Source: Streptomyces sp. NBC_01445
Lineage (GTDB): Bacteria > Actinomycetota > Actinomycetes > Streptomycetales > Streptomycetaceae
Assembly: GCF_035918235.1 (NCBI RefSeq)
Contig: NZ_CP109486.1
Coordinates: forward strand, 620,001 to 684,000
DNA: 64,000 nucleotides
Direction: 5' to 3'
How positions within the stretch are numbered: the stretch's first letter is position 1; the number at the start of each line of letters is the position of its first letter. The notes under the pieces are model-generated. The model was not told where the DNA came from and made no database searches. It worked only from the letters and a program-made list of their open reading frames with translations. The translations under genes were made by a program, and so were the position numbers. Below, one piece after another: positions 52,001 to 60,170 of the stretch.

Positions 52001-52662
52001 CGCCGGTGGAGAGCCTCGTCGAGCTCGTCGGCGGCCACCTCCCGCTCCAAGACCCACACCGCCTGTTGGGCGCGGTGCGCGGAGCCGGGAAGGTCCGCGA
52101 GCGCGAGGGCGAGGCGGCGCCGCAACGACGCGAGTTCACGCCGCCGGGTGTCCGCCCAGGCCGCGTACCGGTCCTCCGGGAGCAGTTCCTGACTGAGCGT
52201 GGTCCAGGCGGCGGCGAGGGTGTCCTGGCTTTCGGAGTCGAGTGCCGCGATGGCGGCACGCTCGGCGGCCACCACGTCCACTTCGACTGCTCCGGGCACC
52301 AGACTGAGGAGGTCGCCATCGGTGGCCAGGTAGGAGGAGACGCCGCGCGGCGCGAGTTCGGGTTCCAGGGTGTGGCGGGCTGTGTGCAGGCTCACTCTGA
52401 GGTTACGCCGTGCCGTGTTCAGGTCGGCGTCCGGCCAGCACGCCTCGGTGACCTGGTCCCGGTGCAGCCGGTAGCCGGGAGCGAGGGCCAGCATCTTCAC
52501 AACGGTGCGGGCGCTGGGACGCCGCCACCGCTCCACGACCGGTCCGGCTTCACCACGCCCGGCGCGGAAACCGCCGAGCAAACACAGAGTCAGCAACGGG
52601 GCCCCGGCGCCACGCAGGGCCGGGCGCCTGCTCCGGTCCTGGGGCTCCTGTGTCATGGTCAC
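49090..52662 (-). CDS. BTAD/AAA-ATPase/TPR transcriptional regulator
   Basis: 1190 residues. The N-terminal winged-helix DNA-binding domain of the OmpR/SARP type (RRPSARTVVKMLALAPGYRL, HRDQVTEACWPD) is followed by a bacterial transcriptional activation domain (about 130-270). A P-loop ATPase follows (SGESGVGKT near 335, LVVLDDLHAAD near 450), with a long TPR region to the end. It has no C-terminal LuxR helix, unlike LAL proteins. It starts at GTG 52662 or ATG 52656. It ends 98 bp before the TusA-like gene on the same strand and may control it and the protease. Confidence 0.88.
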   Translation of the reverse strand: MTMTQEPQDRSRRPALRGAGAPLLTLCLLGGFRAGRGEAGPVVERWRRPSARTVVKMLALAPGYRLHRDQVTEACWPDADLNTARRNLRVSLHTARHTLEPELAPRGVSSYLATDGDLLSLVPGAVEVDVVAAERAAIAALDSESQDTLAAAWTTLSQELLPEDRYAAWADTRRRELASLRRRLALALADLPGSAHRAQQAVWVLEREVAADELDEALHRRLMSAHLAAGDHSRAAEVYGRLRELLQQQLGTVPEPETQELYGRALHSVAPRDGSRTRPEPSAPPAPLAPPAALRRAEAIPLRGRTSTLAAVLAGLPATTGHVDGDGGRGAPLTVVSGESGVGKTRLVTEAARVAAADGIAVLWGAAHEAEGPLPYGAIADALSGWFADRPLAERAAAATAHPELGALLPAFGTEPPPGRTAEEQRARLYRAVGGLLASLAEHYPVLVVLDDLHAADLGTLRLLHHLVRTVGERPVRFLATLREEDLEEGDERRTVLTAATRQGLVHRVELMRLARADCDLFAADVARTALAGSPQQDGADSGTAPSPRMLAGVYRLSRGNPLFAAELVRVARESADGGTYEHAHREDRVPESVREVVALRVARFAPHVRKTLGVLAAAGGEAALAEAAEVALSGVHPAIDGPAFTAALDALVAAGVIDECRIVHLGRRVEGLTFRHPVVGLAVYERLTSAARRQLHLAHAEVLRRHRPEAVEALAHHLDRADAPEAAVWLRRAAERAAHLYADDSAARYYADLVARLDAAPDGGAEAARARLAWAGVLIRQARHAEAEQVLRVALKTVRRLGDQDTAVRAAALLAEVLGRAGRPYEGIDLLDGPAVAPVAGTGPIAVAAYHLSLAQLWFLVGRYEDALVSVGQAVGSACSVPDGQGLGLLGRALHVRSACLLLIGRQSEARAAAEEALPIAEQALGDLSLQALLLSTLRELAEQGGRFDKAEEYAQKTLALALRTGDPTAVAFSRSSLARVHLWLGRLDEAREEARTAIAEVRPYGSSWCLVYCLISQGEVDLRTGELARASRWLNEGAVAARQLGDHQAEHAARVLLAQLDLAEGEPQRALARLRETGGAAGTGTPAPGPHGATAVESGALIVQAEALLACGSPAEAAELARRALARTRAGRDRPAQVEARRVLALVLHHSGEPHEAQMHLRGALRLARAMGHRTAEERLMSAAASTV

Positions 52663-53367
52663 GCGACTGTACTGGGCACCTGACGGACGATGCCAGGCTG
52701 CCGGGGCTCACCGGCGGCTCACGGCCATGAGGGCGCGCTGCCCAAGTACCGTCGCAGTAGGCCGGGCTTGAGGGTCCCACCACTGCCACAGGGCGCACGG
52801 CCGCTACCTCCGTGTGTGGCCGGTGAGCGACAAGCCCCGCCCAGGCCGGCGGCCCGACGCTCCCCCCGGCGACCGGGGATCCCGTCACCGGGACTGCGAG
52901 ACGCCGCGACACCCATCCGGCGCCCCGGCCCCGGCAGTTCACGACGACCGTGTCGGCGGCCTGCGGACACCATCGGCGGCGGCCCCCACGACAGGGCACA
53001 AGCCGAGCGCCCTCTCCTCGCCTTCCTCGGCCAATGCACTCAGATCACGGCCTCGCCCTCAGCCCACCGCTTGTGACCTTGAGTCCGGCCGCACATGCGG
53101 CCGGACCAGGACCCCAGCCGTCGGCACACAGCGCGGTACATCAGTTCCTGGCCCCCGCCGATGCACGCTGCCGCGCGCTCCTCGGGTACGAGGAGGTGCG
53201 GCCGCGCCTCGCCGATGCGATGGGCGCCGATCCGGGGCCTGCGCTCGCTGCGCACCGTGCATCAGCAGGTCTGCGTCAGAGCCCGGTTCGGCTCCCTGAG
53301 GTGGCTCCGGCCGCCGGAGCTGTGCTCGTGAGAGGCCGGCTCACCTGCTTCCCACGGCGGCAACGCG
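52663..53367. other. 705 bp without a supported gene
   Basis: Contains the divergent upstream region of the BTAD gene, a strong hairpin at 53083-53106, and a + frame at 53116-53265 (AVHQFLAPADARCRALLGYE) that looks like a protein fragment but has no start or known family. The last about 85 bp are duplicated at 32300-32385. Confidence 0.4.
53083..53106. terminator. Hairpin GTCCGGCCGC/GCGGCCGGAC
   Basis: Perfect 10 bp stem with an ACAT loop. It lies 260 bp downstream of the PepSY lipoprotein gene (minus strand). The fragment frame at 53116 begins just to its right. Confidence 0.5.
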
Positions 53368-54147
53368 TCAGTCGTGGTCGACCTCCTCGCGGGTGATGGT
53401 GCCCTTCACCGCGTCGATCTCGAAGTCGGTCTTGTTCCAGTCCTTGGTGACGACGTCGACCGACCAGATGACAGTCTTGTTGTCGTCGTCATCCAGGTTG
53501 ATGGAAGTGACCGTGCCCTTCTTCTTGTCCGTGGCCACCTTGGCCGCCTCCTGCGGCGACTGCGTGGCACGGGCGATCCGGTCGGCCATCTCACGCTTGT
53601 CACCGGAGTCCTGGCCGGTCTCGACGACGGACTGGATCACCTTGCCCGAGACGGCGTCGATACGGACGGTGTGCGTGCTCCCGTCCTTCTCGACGACCTC
53701 AGCAACCCATTCCGGGACGGCGGAGCTGCCGCTCGGGCTGGGGCTGGGAGTCCCGCCGGGACTGGGGCTCTCGCTCTCATCGGTGTCGGTGTCGTTGTCG
53801 TCCAGGCCCTTCAGGTCGAGTTCGGCGAGCTTGCTGCCCGAGACCTCGCCCACTGCCGTGGCGGCGGCCTTGTCGAAGGTGACCTTGGTGACACCGAGCA
53901 GGTTCTTGCGCGCTGTCTGGTCCTGAGTGAGCTGCGCGCTGCCGGAGGGGCTGTCCGACGGTGTGGCCGGCGGGTTCGGAATGGCCTTGGCCGCTTCCGC
54001 GGTCGCTGCGGCTGTCGTCTTGCCACTGTCCCCGCCGCAGCCTGTCATCAGTGCTGCTGAGGCTACGACGGCGCACACGGCGCCGACGACGTGCAGGTGG
54101 CGGGCGCGCGGGATGCTGGTCTTCTTGCGTGGGGACTCAAATCTCAT
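53368..54147 (-). CDS. PepSY-domain lipoprotein
   Basis: 259 residues from ATG 54147 (GGGG upstream). A basic N-region and hydrophobic core end in the lipobox LMTGC with Cys37. A Ser/Asp/Pro-rich linker (DDNDTDTDESESPSPGGTP) separates a first PepSY repeat from a second and third (EWVAEVVEKDGSTHTVRID, WSVDVVTKDWNKTDFEIDA). It is anchored outside the membrane and probably inhibits or scaffolds an exported protein. The 3' half has a decayed inverted copy at 31993-32385. Confidence 0.88.
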   Translation of the reverse strand: MRFESPRKKTSIPRARHLHVVGAVCAVVASAALMTGCGGDSGKTTAAATAEAAKAIPNPPATPSDSPSGSAQLTQDQTARKNLLGVTKVTFDKAAATAVGEVSGSKLAELDLKGLDDNDTDTDESESPSPGGTPSPSPSGSSAVPEWVAEVVEKDGSTHTVRIDAVSGKVIQSVVETGQDSGDKREMADRIARATQSPQEAAKVATDKKKGTVTSINLDDDDNKTVIWSVDVVTKDWNKTDFEIDAVKGTITREEVDHD

Positions 54148-54341
54148 ATCCCCATGCCTAGCCCTCACACCGATCGGCCATGTTGCCCGACGGCCGGGGT
54201 CACCCGATCGACCATGCGGCGCTGCCTCTTGACCGTTGTCGGAGTCAGCTCCGCCAGGCTGAGCATCCGGGGCTCGCGATCCGCTCGTGTTTTCGCGGGC
54301 GGCGACAGCGTGCACGCCGATCCGCAGCAATGCGGCTCGGG

Positions 54342-55114
54342 CTACCAGAGCCAGCGGGCGAGGAACTCCGCCCATTTGACATCTCCCCCCAGCTGAAGCA
54401 GGGGGATTCATTCCTCGCGGAGTGAACTTTCTGCTTCATCGACAGCCGCTGCCCCGAATGAACGGCGAGGGACGTTGGTACGCCCAGCAGTCTTACGCCA
54501 GCTCCACAGACCTGACATCCCGCCAGCCCGGCGGTAGACCCGGCCAGCTTGGTTATCGCCAGCCGGGCAAGCCGAGCATACAAGTCGCGGACGGTGCGTG
54601 GGACGGGTATCCGCCCACAGGGCGAATACCCGCTCGCTGCCCTGCTCCGCAGGAGTCCGTTTCCTCCCCCCTGAAGGGCGGAGTATCCACGGAGGATCTC
54701 GATGAAGCCGTGGTAGCCGTCGAAAGCGGCGGGGTCGATCTCCTTGAGCTCTGCCGTGAGTTCTTGGAGCTCGGCGAGAACCGCGTCCTCCTCGTGGGAG
54801 TCGGCGTTGAGGAGGAGATCGCAGGTGTCGACCCTCAGGCCATAGTGGTGCAGGCTCTGCAGCCACAGCGCGACGGAGGAATTGGCGAACCACACCTCGC
54901 CGTCGGGTAGGACGTAGTACACGGCACCGGTGCCAGGCTCGGCGCAGAAGGCCCACGTCAGAGTGCCGCCCCCGTAGGTGCGCCTGGTTTCCTCCGTCAG
55001 CCGGTAGTGCAGGGTGGCCTCACGGGTGAGGAGCGTGGGCTGCGGTTCGGACTGGAAACACACCCGGTCGATCAGGTTTTCGGCGGCGAGGCGGGGTAGA
55101 CAGGCGAGACCCAT
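54342..55114 (-). pseudogene. SUKH-4-like immunity gene interrupted by a mini-element
   Basis: The 5' part reads from ATG 55114 to codon Ile at 54701 (RRTYGGGTLTWAFCAEPG, YYVLPDGEVWFANSSVALW, ending AAFDGYHGFI). The final WAEFLARWLW and TAG lie at 54374-54342 on the other side of a 326 bp insert. Removing the insert restores a continuous 148-codon frame with the normal SUKH-4 ending. SUKH proteins give immunity to polymorphic or nuclease toxins. No toxin gene is adjacent. As it stands, the frame reads into the insert and adds foreign residues. Confidence 0.75.
54375..54700 (-). mobile_element. 326 bp miniature TnpB-family element inside the SUKH-4 gene
   Basis: The right end (CCCCCCAGCTGAAGCAGGGG hairpin, GTCAA at 54376) and the left end (CTGCCCTGCTCCGCAGGAGTC and the hairpin before GGAGGATCTC) match the ends of TnpB copies A and B. 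There is no tnpB or tnpA inside. The left flank, read on the minus strand, is TTCATC, as at copy A. No target duplication: the host codons resume exactly. Boundaries are certain to within 1-2 bases. Confidence 0.75.
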
Positions 55115-55146
55115 AGGGCCGGCCCCTGCACGATCCGCGCTGCAGC

Positions 55147-55566
55147 CTATTCGCAGCCCGGCGGTTCGTCCCGGGTCGGTACGAATTGCATCGTGGGCAT
55201 CCCGGCGGCGTCGAAGTTGGCGGTGTCCGGGCCGATCAGGGTCATGTAGCCGGCGAGCCTCTGGCTGGCCTGCGAGGGCTCCCCCTTGACCTGCTCGACA
55301 CCGGGGAACACGGAGTCGAGGACCCACCAACGGCCGCCGAACTTAAGCCACTTGATCCCGCAGTGCGTATAGGTGTCGTACGGATATGGCTTGTGCTGCT
55401 CAGGCTTGGACGGCCCTTCCTTCCACTTCTCCTTCGCGACGGTGCGGGCGGGCAGGGTGGGACCGGTGTACCCCTCGTCGCCCGGGTTATCGGACGAGGA
55501 CGAGCAGCCTGCGAGCAACAGCCCGGCGCTCAGGAGCAGGACGGCGACTTGGCGCGATACGTTCAT
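55147..55566 (-). CDS. Small lipoprotein, unknown
   Basis: 139 residues from ATG 55566. Signal peptide with lipobox LLAGC (Cys about residue 21), then Ser/Asp linker. A globular domain follows with YTHCGIKWLKFGGRWWVLD and a beta-rich end (AAGMPTMQFVP). Two further cysteines could form a disulfide. It belongs to a small Streptomyces lipoprotein type without known role. It lies 32 bp upstream of the SUKH-4-like gene in the same direction. Confidence 0.8.
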   Translation of the reverse strand: MNVSRQVAVLLLSAGLLLAGCSSSSDNPGDEGYTGPTLPARTVAKEKWKEGPSKPEQHKPYPYDTYTHCGIKWLKFGGRWWVLDSVFPGVEQVKGEPSQASQRLAGYMTLIGPDTANFDAAGMPTMQFVPTRDEPPGCE

Positions 55567-55724
55567 GCACCTCAGACGCTGCGGGTACGTGTTCCGTTCA
55601 GATCCCTGCCGTCCTCTCCCGATGCTCCGCAACAGCGACTCCCAACCCGCCCCCACACGTTGACGAAGCCCCCTGGGCCAGACGGGCGTCATGGGCCCAG
55701 CGATGGCGGACCCGTCATTCGGGG

Positions 55725-55942
55725 TCAGGTGCGGGAGAACCAGCCGCCGGCCTTCTGCGCTGCCTGCTCGCCCTCCTGCTCCTGGCGGAGGCGGCGCTCC
55801 TGCTCCTGCCGGTCGCGTTCGTCGGCATCGGCCCGCTGCTCGACTGCGACCGCCCGGCTCTGGCAGTCCTCGCACAGACTGGGCGACTCTCGCCGGAAAC
55901 GTGGGCCGACATCAGTGCATCCTCATTGCTGCGCTTACTCAT
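55725..55942 (-). pseudogene. Small coiled-coil protein with CxxC, frameshifted
   Basis: From ATG 55942 the frame gives MSKRSNEDALMSAHVSGES. After a one-base slip near 55893 it continues PSLCEDCQSRAVAVEQRADA and a Glu/Gln/Arg-rich coiled coil ending GGWFSRT before TGA 55725. The upstream minus-strand frame (ending AVTVWRN at 55943, possibly a short membrane peptide from ATG 56017) abuts its start. No function known. A sequencing error could explain the slip. Confidence 0.35.
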
Positions 55943-56225
55943 TCAGTTCCGCCACACGGTTACCGCCGCGGAGACGACTGTGGTGATCGCCGCGAGGATC
56001 ACCATCACGGCCCGCATACGCTCGGTCAGGCGGGCTGTCCGGCACCGCTGGCCAATGGGATCAATCCTCCCCCGTGGTGGCGCACCTCCGCCCGGTTCGG
56101 GGCGCCCATTGCACGGCGGAAGGAGTTGTCGGCACCATGGACAGTCGCTGTCAGAACTACTCAGCCAGTAGGTGCCCCTCAGTTGCGCCCGGGGCGCCGG
56201 GCGTCTGTCATCGTCGCCTCGCATG

Positions 56226-56564
56226 TCACTCCATCGCGGCTTCCACCGAGTCATAGATCCTCAAGGCCCGGTGCAGGCCGGTGATGTGGAAAATCTGAAG
56301 GACGTCCGGGTTCGTAATCACCAGCCTCAGGTCACCGACGTGCGCACGAATCCGCTTGGCGATGCTGACGAGGAACCCAAGGCCCGTCGAGTCGATGAAC
56401 GAGACCCCCATCAGGTCCACGATGAGGCGATGCCGGCCCGCTTCGATACAGGTGAGCACGTGTTCCCTGATCTGAGGCACGCTGGAGACGTCGACCTCGC
56501 CATGGACCTCGACGACGGTCCAGCTCGTCTCGTCGCGGTGGCTGATGTGAAATTCCGGGTGCAT
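56226..56564 (-). CDS. STAS-domain anti-sigma-factor antagonist
   Basis: 112 residues from ATG 56564. SpoIIAA/RsbV-type STAS domain: an initial VVEVHGEVDVSSVPQIREHV, then the phosphorylation loop FIDSTGLGFLVS with Ser59. When unphosphorylated it would bind an RsbW-type kinase and free a sigma factor. Many such proteins exist in Streptomyces, and the partner kinase is not here. The ribosome site is weak. It is divergent from the ECF sigma factor gene, which uses a different control principle. Confidence 0.92.
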   Translation of the reverse strand: MHPEFHISHRDETSWTVVEVHGEVDVSSVPQIREHVLTCIEAGRHRLIVDLMGVSFIDSTGLGFLVSIAKRIRAHVGDLRLVITNPDVLQIFHITGLHRALRIYDSVEAAME

Positions 56565-56816
56565 GGGTTGCCTAACGGCGATGCCCTGGGGAGAAGTTCT
56601 GGGTCGTGCCTGCCGCACGTCCGTTCCGCATATGCACGAACGACTGGCCATGACGATGACCTCACCGGTCAGATGGCGCATGTTCCATGGCTCCGTCACC
56701 GCGAACGCGCCGGTAGCGCGAGGCGCGCGCAAGTCTCCCGGAAGATTCCCGCAACGGCAGACATAGATTGCCCGCGGTCCACACGTCCTTGTGGGCGTTA
56801 AGAAACGGGAGGGCCC

Positions 56817-57368
56817 ATGGACCCGCAGGACCACGAGAGATTCCGGGACTTCGTCGATGCCCGGTGGAGCGCCTTGCTGCGCCTGGCGAACCTGCTCACC
56901 GGCGGTGACCGTCACGAAGCCGAAGACCTCGTGCAAACCGCTCTGATGAAGGCTCTGGGCCGCTGGCAGCACATCGAGGACCCGGAAGGCTACGTGCGCA
57001 AGGTGATGTACCGGCACCAGATCAGCCGCTGGCGGCTGCGCCGTCCGCACCGCGAGGCGACGTTCGCCGCACCGCCCGAGAGTTTCGGTGTCACCGACGG
57101 CACATCCGCCGCTGACCTGCGGATCGTTGTGAGCCAGGCATTGGCCCGACTGACGCCGCGACAACGCACCGTACTGGTGCTGCGCTATTTCGAGGACCTG
57201 TCCGAGACGGAGGCCGCCGGCGCGCTGGGCTGCTCGGTGGGCACCATACGCAGCACCACCCACCGGTCGCTGGCCCGGCTGCGCAAACTCGCGCCGGAGC
57301 TGGGTTCCCCCGAGCCGACCGCAACAACCACCCCGAACAACATGTCCCTGAAGGGAGCCCGCACGTGA
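56817..57368 (+). CDS. SigE-type ECF RNA polymerase sigma factor
   Basis: 183 residues from ATG 56817. Region 2 (RLANLLTGGDRHEAEDLVQTALMKAL) and region 4 (LTPRQRTVLVLRYFEDLSETEAA, GCSVGTIRSTTHRSLARLRK) are in the order of SigE-family (SigE50-like) ECF factors of actinomycetes. It directs RNA polymerase to an unknown regulon. The stop overlaps the next GTG, so it is coupled to a membrane beta-propeller protein that probably acts as its anti-sigma or sensor. Confidence 0.93.
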   Translation: MDPQDHERFRDFVDARWSALLRLANLLTGGDRHEAEDLVQTALMKALGRWQHIEDPEGYVRKVMYRHQISRWRLRRPHREATFAAPPESFGVTDGTSAADLRIVVSQALARLTPRQRTVLVLRYFEDLSETEAAGALGCSVGTIRSTTHRSLARLRKLAPELGSPEPTATTTPNNMSLKGART

Positions 57369-58750
57369 GCGCCGACCAGAACGCCGACCAGCTGGACCGC
57401 GTGGTCCGGGATGTCCTGCACGCCTGGACCCCCAACGGCCCCAGCGCTCCCGAGGACATCGCCGATCGCATCGTGCGCCGCCGTCGGCGATGCAACCTCG
57501 TGCGTGTCACCGGCGCCGCTCTCGGCCTGGCCGGCATCACCCTGGGCGCCGCTCTCGCCACCGGTGCGGGCGGCGACAACGGGACGCCGTCGCCGCCCGC
57601 GCGGGTGAGCAAGCAGAGCAAGCTCCTGTGGCAGACCACGTTGCCCGGCAAGTCCTGGGACGCCTGCACCACCGGTGCCGATACCAGTGACGTGTACTGC
57701 CGGGGGATGGAGTACGACTCCATCGGTGTGGACGCCCGTACCGGCAAGGTCGAATGGCAGCGGAAGGCCCAGGACGCCAACGGCATGAGCGCCCCGGCGG
57801 GATCGATGCCCGGTGGCCGTGCCGGGGTCTTGTACACGTACGCTGATCACGCCCCAGGGGCGCCCCAGGCCGGCACCGACCTCGTCGCCCTCGACATCAA
57901 TAGTCGGCGAGTGCTGTGGAAGCACGAGCTGGCCGACGACAGCCGAGGCCGGACCTCCGCCGTGCTGTTCGACGGCGGGATCCTCGCCAACGCCCCGACG
58001 ATCAAGAGCGTGGCCGCTCTGGACGGAGCGACGGGCCGGACACTGTGGACGTACAAATGGAAGAAGGCCGATTGCGACCGGGCTGTGATCGGCGGCGTCC
58101 CGTACCTGACGTGCTCGCCGGACAGCGAGAAGGCGCCGCAACAGAGCACCGTCGTTCGCCTTGACCCGGCGACGGGCACACCGCGGACAGTCGCGACCGT
58201 TGAGGGCCCGACCACGTACATCGGTACGGACGGGGACGCCGTGCTGCTGGGCGGTATGGCCGGCGGACAGAAGTACTTCAGCGACCCCGGCCCCGCCACC
58301 CTGACCCGCGTCGACACGCGCTCCGGCTCGGTGACGCATCACCGCGTCGACGGCCTGCCGACCGGTGTGGTCGCAGACGGCCTCATCCTGGCCGCCGGCA
58401 GCAACGGCAGCGCTGTCGCGTACTCCGCCGACAGCGGCAAGCGGCTGTGGTCGCGCGACCTCGGGCTGACGTTGCACAAGGAGCCGCGCAACCCCACGAT
58501 GCAAGAGTTGCCCTCCGCCGCCACGGTGGACCTCACCAGCCGGATGGCGTACTACCTCGCCCCCTCCGGGCACCTGGTGGGCCTCGATCTGGACAGTGGT
58601 GCGGTGCTCTGGCGCGGCCGGGTGCCGCTGCCGAAGAGCCCGCTGCAGGGCGGGATCGCTCCCGAGCTCATGCGATACGGCCACGACCTCATCGGCCAAG
58701 TCGGCGGCGAGCTCTTCAGGATCAAGCCCCAGCTGCCTCAAAGAGGTTGA
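57365..58750 (+). CDS. Membrane-anchored PQQ-like beta-propeller, sigma partner
   Basis: 461 residues from GTG 57365. A short cytoplasmic N-terminus (about 1-42) with a charged helix is followed by one membrane helix (VTGAALGLAGITLGAALATG). A large outside domain of WD/PQQ-like blades (GVDARTGKVEWQRKA, ALDINSRRVLWKHE, AYSADSGKRLWSRD, GLDLDSGAVLWRGR) follows. No PQQ dehydrogenase residues. With the coupled sigma gene it fits a sensor/anti-sigma. The 3' end is copied, decayed, at 31945-31992. Confidence 0.88.
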   Translation: MSADQNADQLDRVVRDVLHAWTPNGPSAPEDIADRIVRRRRRCNLVRVTGAALGLAGITLGAALATGAGGDNGTPSPPARVSKQSKLLWQTTLPGKSWDACTTGADTSDVYCRGMEYDSIGVDARTGKVEWQRKAQDANGMSAPAGSMPGGRAGVLYTYADHAPGAPQAGTDLVALDINSRRVLWKHELADDSRGRTSAVLFDGGILANAPTIKSVAALDGATGRTLWTYKWKKADCDRAVIGGVPYLTCSPDSEKAPQQSTVVRLDPATGTPRTVATVEGPTTYIGTDGDAVLLGGMAGGQKYFSDPGPATLTRVDTRSGSVTHHRVDGLPTGVVADGLILAAGSNGSAVAYSADSGKRLWSRDLGLTLHKEPRNPTMQELPSAATVDLTSRMAYYLAPSGHLVGLDLDSGAVLWRGRVPLPKSPLQGGIAPELMRYGHDLIGQVGGELFRIKPQLPQRG

Positions 58751-58865
58751 CGATCGGGATGCAGCGAGGCCGCTCGGGCTCCGGTCGGGGAACCCGGTTC
58801 CGCTGACCGGGGCCGCGCCTCGTCATACCCGCCGGGGACAAGACGTCCCGCGCTCCCCCACAACT

Positions 58866-58889
58866 AACCGATCTCGGTGAAGATCGGTT
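58866..58889. terminator. Hairpin downstream of the beta-propeller gene
   Basis: Perfect 9 bp stem AACCGATCT (58866-58874) / AGATCGGTT (58881-58889) with a 6 nt loop, in a 314 bp stretch without a gene (58751-59064). The stem is preserved exactly in the copy at about 31788-31811 despite differences around it. Confidence 0.55.
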
Positions 58890-59064
58890 CCAGCCCGGGG
58901 CAGGGAACCGTTTCGCTGCCGTCTCGCGGTCCGCCGATGACGGGCGTCGTCCTCGTGTTCATACGGGCTCAACGCGCTTCGGCGTCCAGGAGCGGGCCGT
59001 GAGGTGTTCGCTGGGCGCGGTCCGCACCGGGGCGGCCTCGGCGGTCATGGATGTCTCGGTCCGT

Positions 59065-60069
59065 TCAGACGTCCGCCCCGGCCGCCCGCACGATGATCTT
59101 GCCTTGGTTCTCGCCCCGCAACATCCCCAGGAACCCGTCCACGATGCCGCCGAAGCCGTCGACCACGGTCTCGTCGAGCGTGACGTGTCCACTCTGCAGG
59201 TGCGGCACGACGAACTCATACAACTCCTCCTGCATGTGACGGTAGTTGCGGACCAAGAAGCCCTCCATGCGCAGGCTCTTCTCGACAATGTCGGGAAGGT
59301 TGCGCAGGGCGTAGGGCGTGCCGGTGCTGTTGTACTGGGCGATCGTGCCGATCCGCACGATCCGTCCGTGCTCACGCAGCGAGGAGATCGCCGCTTCGAG
59401 GTGCTCGCCGCCGACATTGTCCATGTAGAGGTCGATCCCGTCGGGCGCCGCCTTGGCGAGCAGCTCGGCCGCCGGGCCCGTGTGGTAGTCGAAGACCTCG
59501 TCGTAGCCGACGTGTTCGGTCAGGTAGGTGGCCTTCACCGCCCTGCCCGCGCTGCCGACCAGCCGTCCCGCGCCCATCAGCCGGGCGAGCCGCCCGGTGG
59601 CCGTGCCCACGCCGCCGGCCGCCGCCGATACGAACACGTCCTGCCCCTCGCGGAGTTCGGCGATGCGGGTGAGACCGACGTAGGCGGTCAGACCGGTGCC
59701 GCCGAGGATGCTCAGGTGCGCGGAGAGCGGTACGCCGTCGAAGAGGGGGACAGCACGCGCCTCTTCGGGGGTGACGACCGTGTGGGTGCGCCAGCCCTGC
59801 CGGTGGAAGACGATCTCGCCCTCGCGGAGCGCCGGGTCGCGGGAGTCCACGACCCGGCCGATGGTGCGGCCCTCCAGGGGAGCGTTCAGCACGAAGTCCC
59901 CGTCCATCATTTCGCGGTGATAGGGGTCCACCGACCAGTACAGGTTCTCCACCAGCGCCCTTCCCGGCCCTGGCTGCGGCACCGCGGACTCGACGAAGGC
60001 GAAGTGGTCGGGGGTGGGGAAGCCATGGGGGCGGGCGGTCTGGTGCACGGTGAGCGCGGTCTCGGTCAT
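59065..60069 (-). CDS. MDR-family NADP-dependent oxidoreductase
   Basis: 334 residues from ATG 60069. Zinc-free medium-chain reductase of the leukotriene B4 dehydrogenase/prostaglandin reductase type. Motifs are YWSVDPYHREMMDG, GGTGLTAYVGL, the dinucleotide site AAAGGVGTATGRLARLMGA and MDNVGGEHLEAA. It reduces alpha,beta-unsaturated carbonyls with NADPH. It is divergent from a LysR gene 101 bp away, its probable regulator. Confidence 0.92.
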   Translation of the reverse strand: MTETALTVHQTARPHGFPTPDHFAFVESAVPQPGPGRALVENLYWSVDPYHREMMDGDFVLNAPLEGRTIGRVVDSRDPALREGEIVFHRQGWRTHTVVTPEEARAVPLFDGVPLSAHLSILGGTGLTAYVGLTRIAELREGQDVFVSAAAGGVGTATGRLARLMGAGRLVGSAGRAVKATYLTEHVGYDEVFDYHTGPAAELLAKAAPDGIDLYMDNVGGEHLEAAISSLREHGRIVRIGTIAQYNSTGTPYALRNLPDIVEKSLRMEGFLVRNYRHMQEELYEFVVPHLQSGHVTLDETVVDGFGGIVDGFLGMLRGENQGKIIVRAAGADV

Positions 60070-60170
60070 GACGGTGACCGTACGAAGGAATGCGGAGGCC
60101 GGGGAGAGGGTTGCGCTCATGGAACGGCCCGATCCATGAATGGCCCTCATAGAAGCAGGTGGGACCCCCT

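Noticed and set aside
51142..52683. 513-codon + strand frame
   Set aside because: Antisense to the BTAD regulator, which has recognisable domains.
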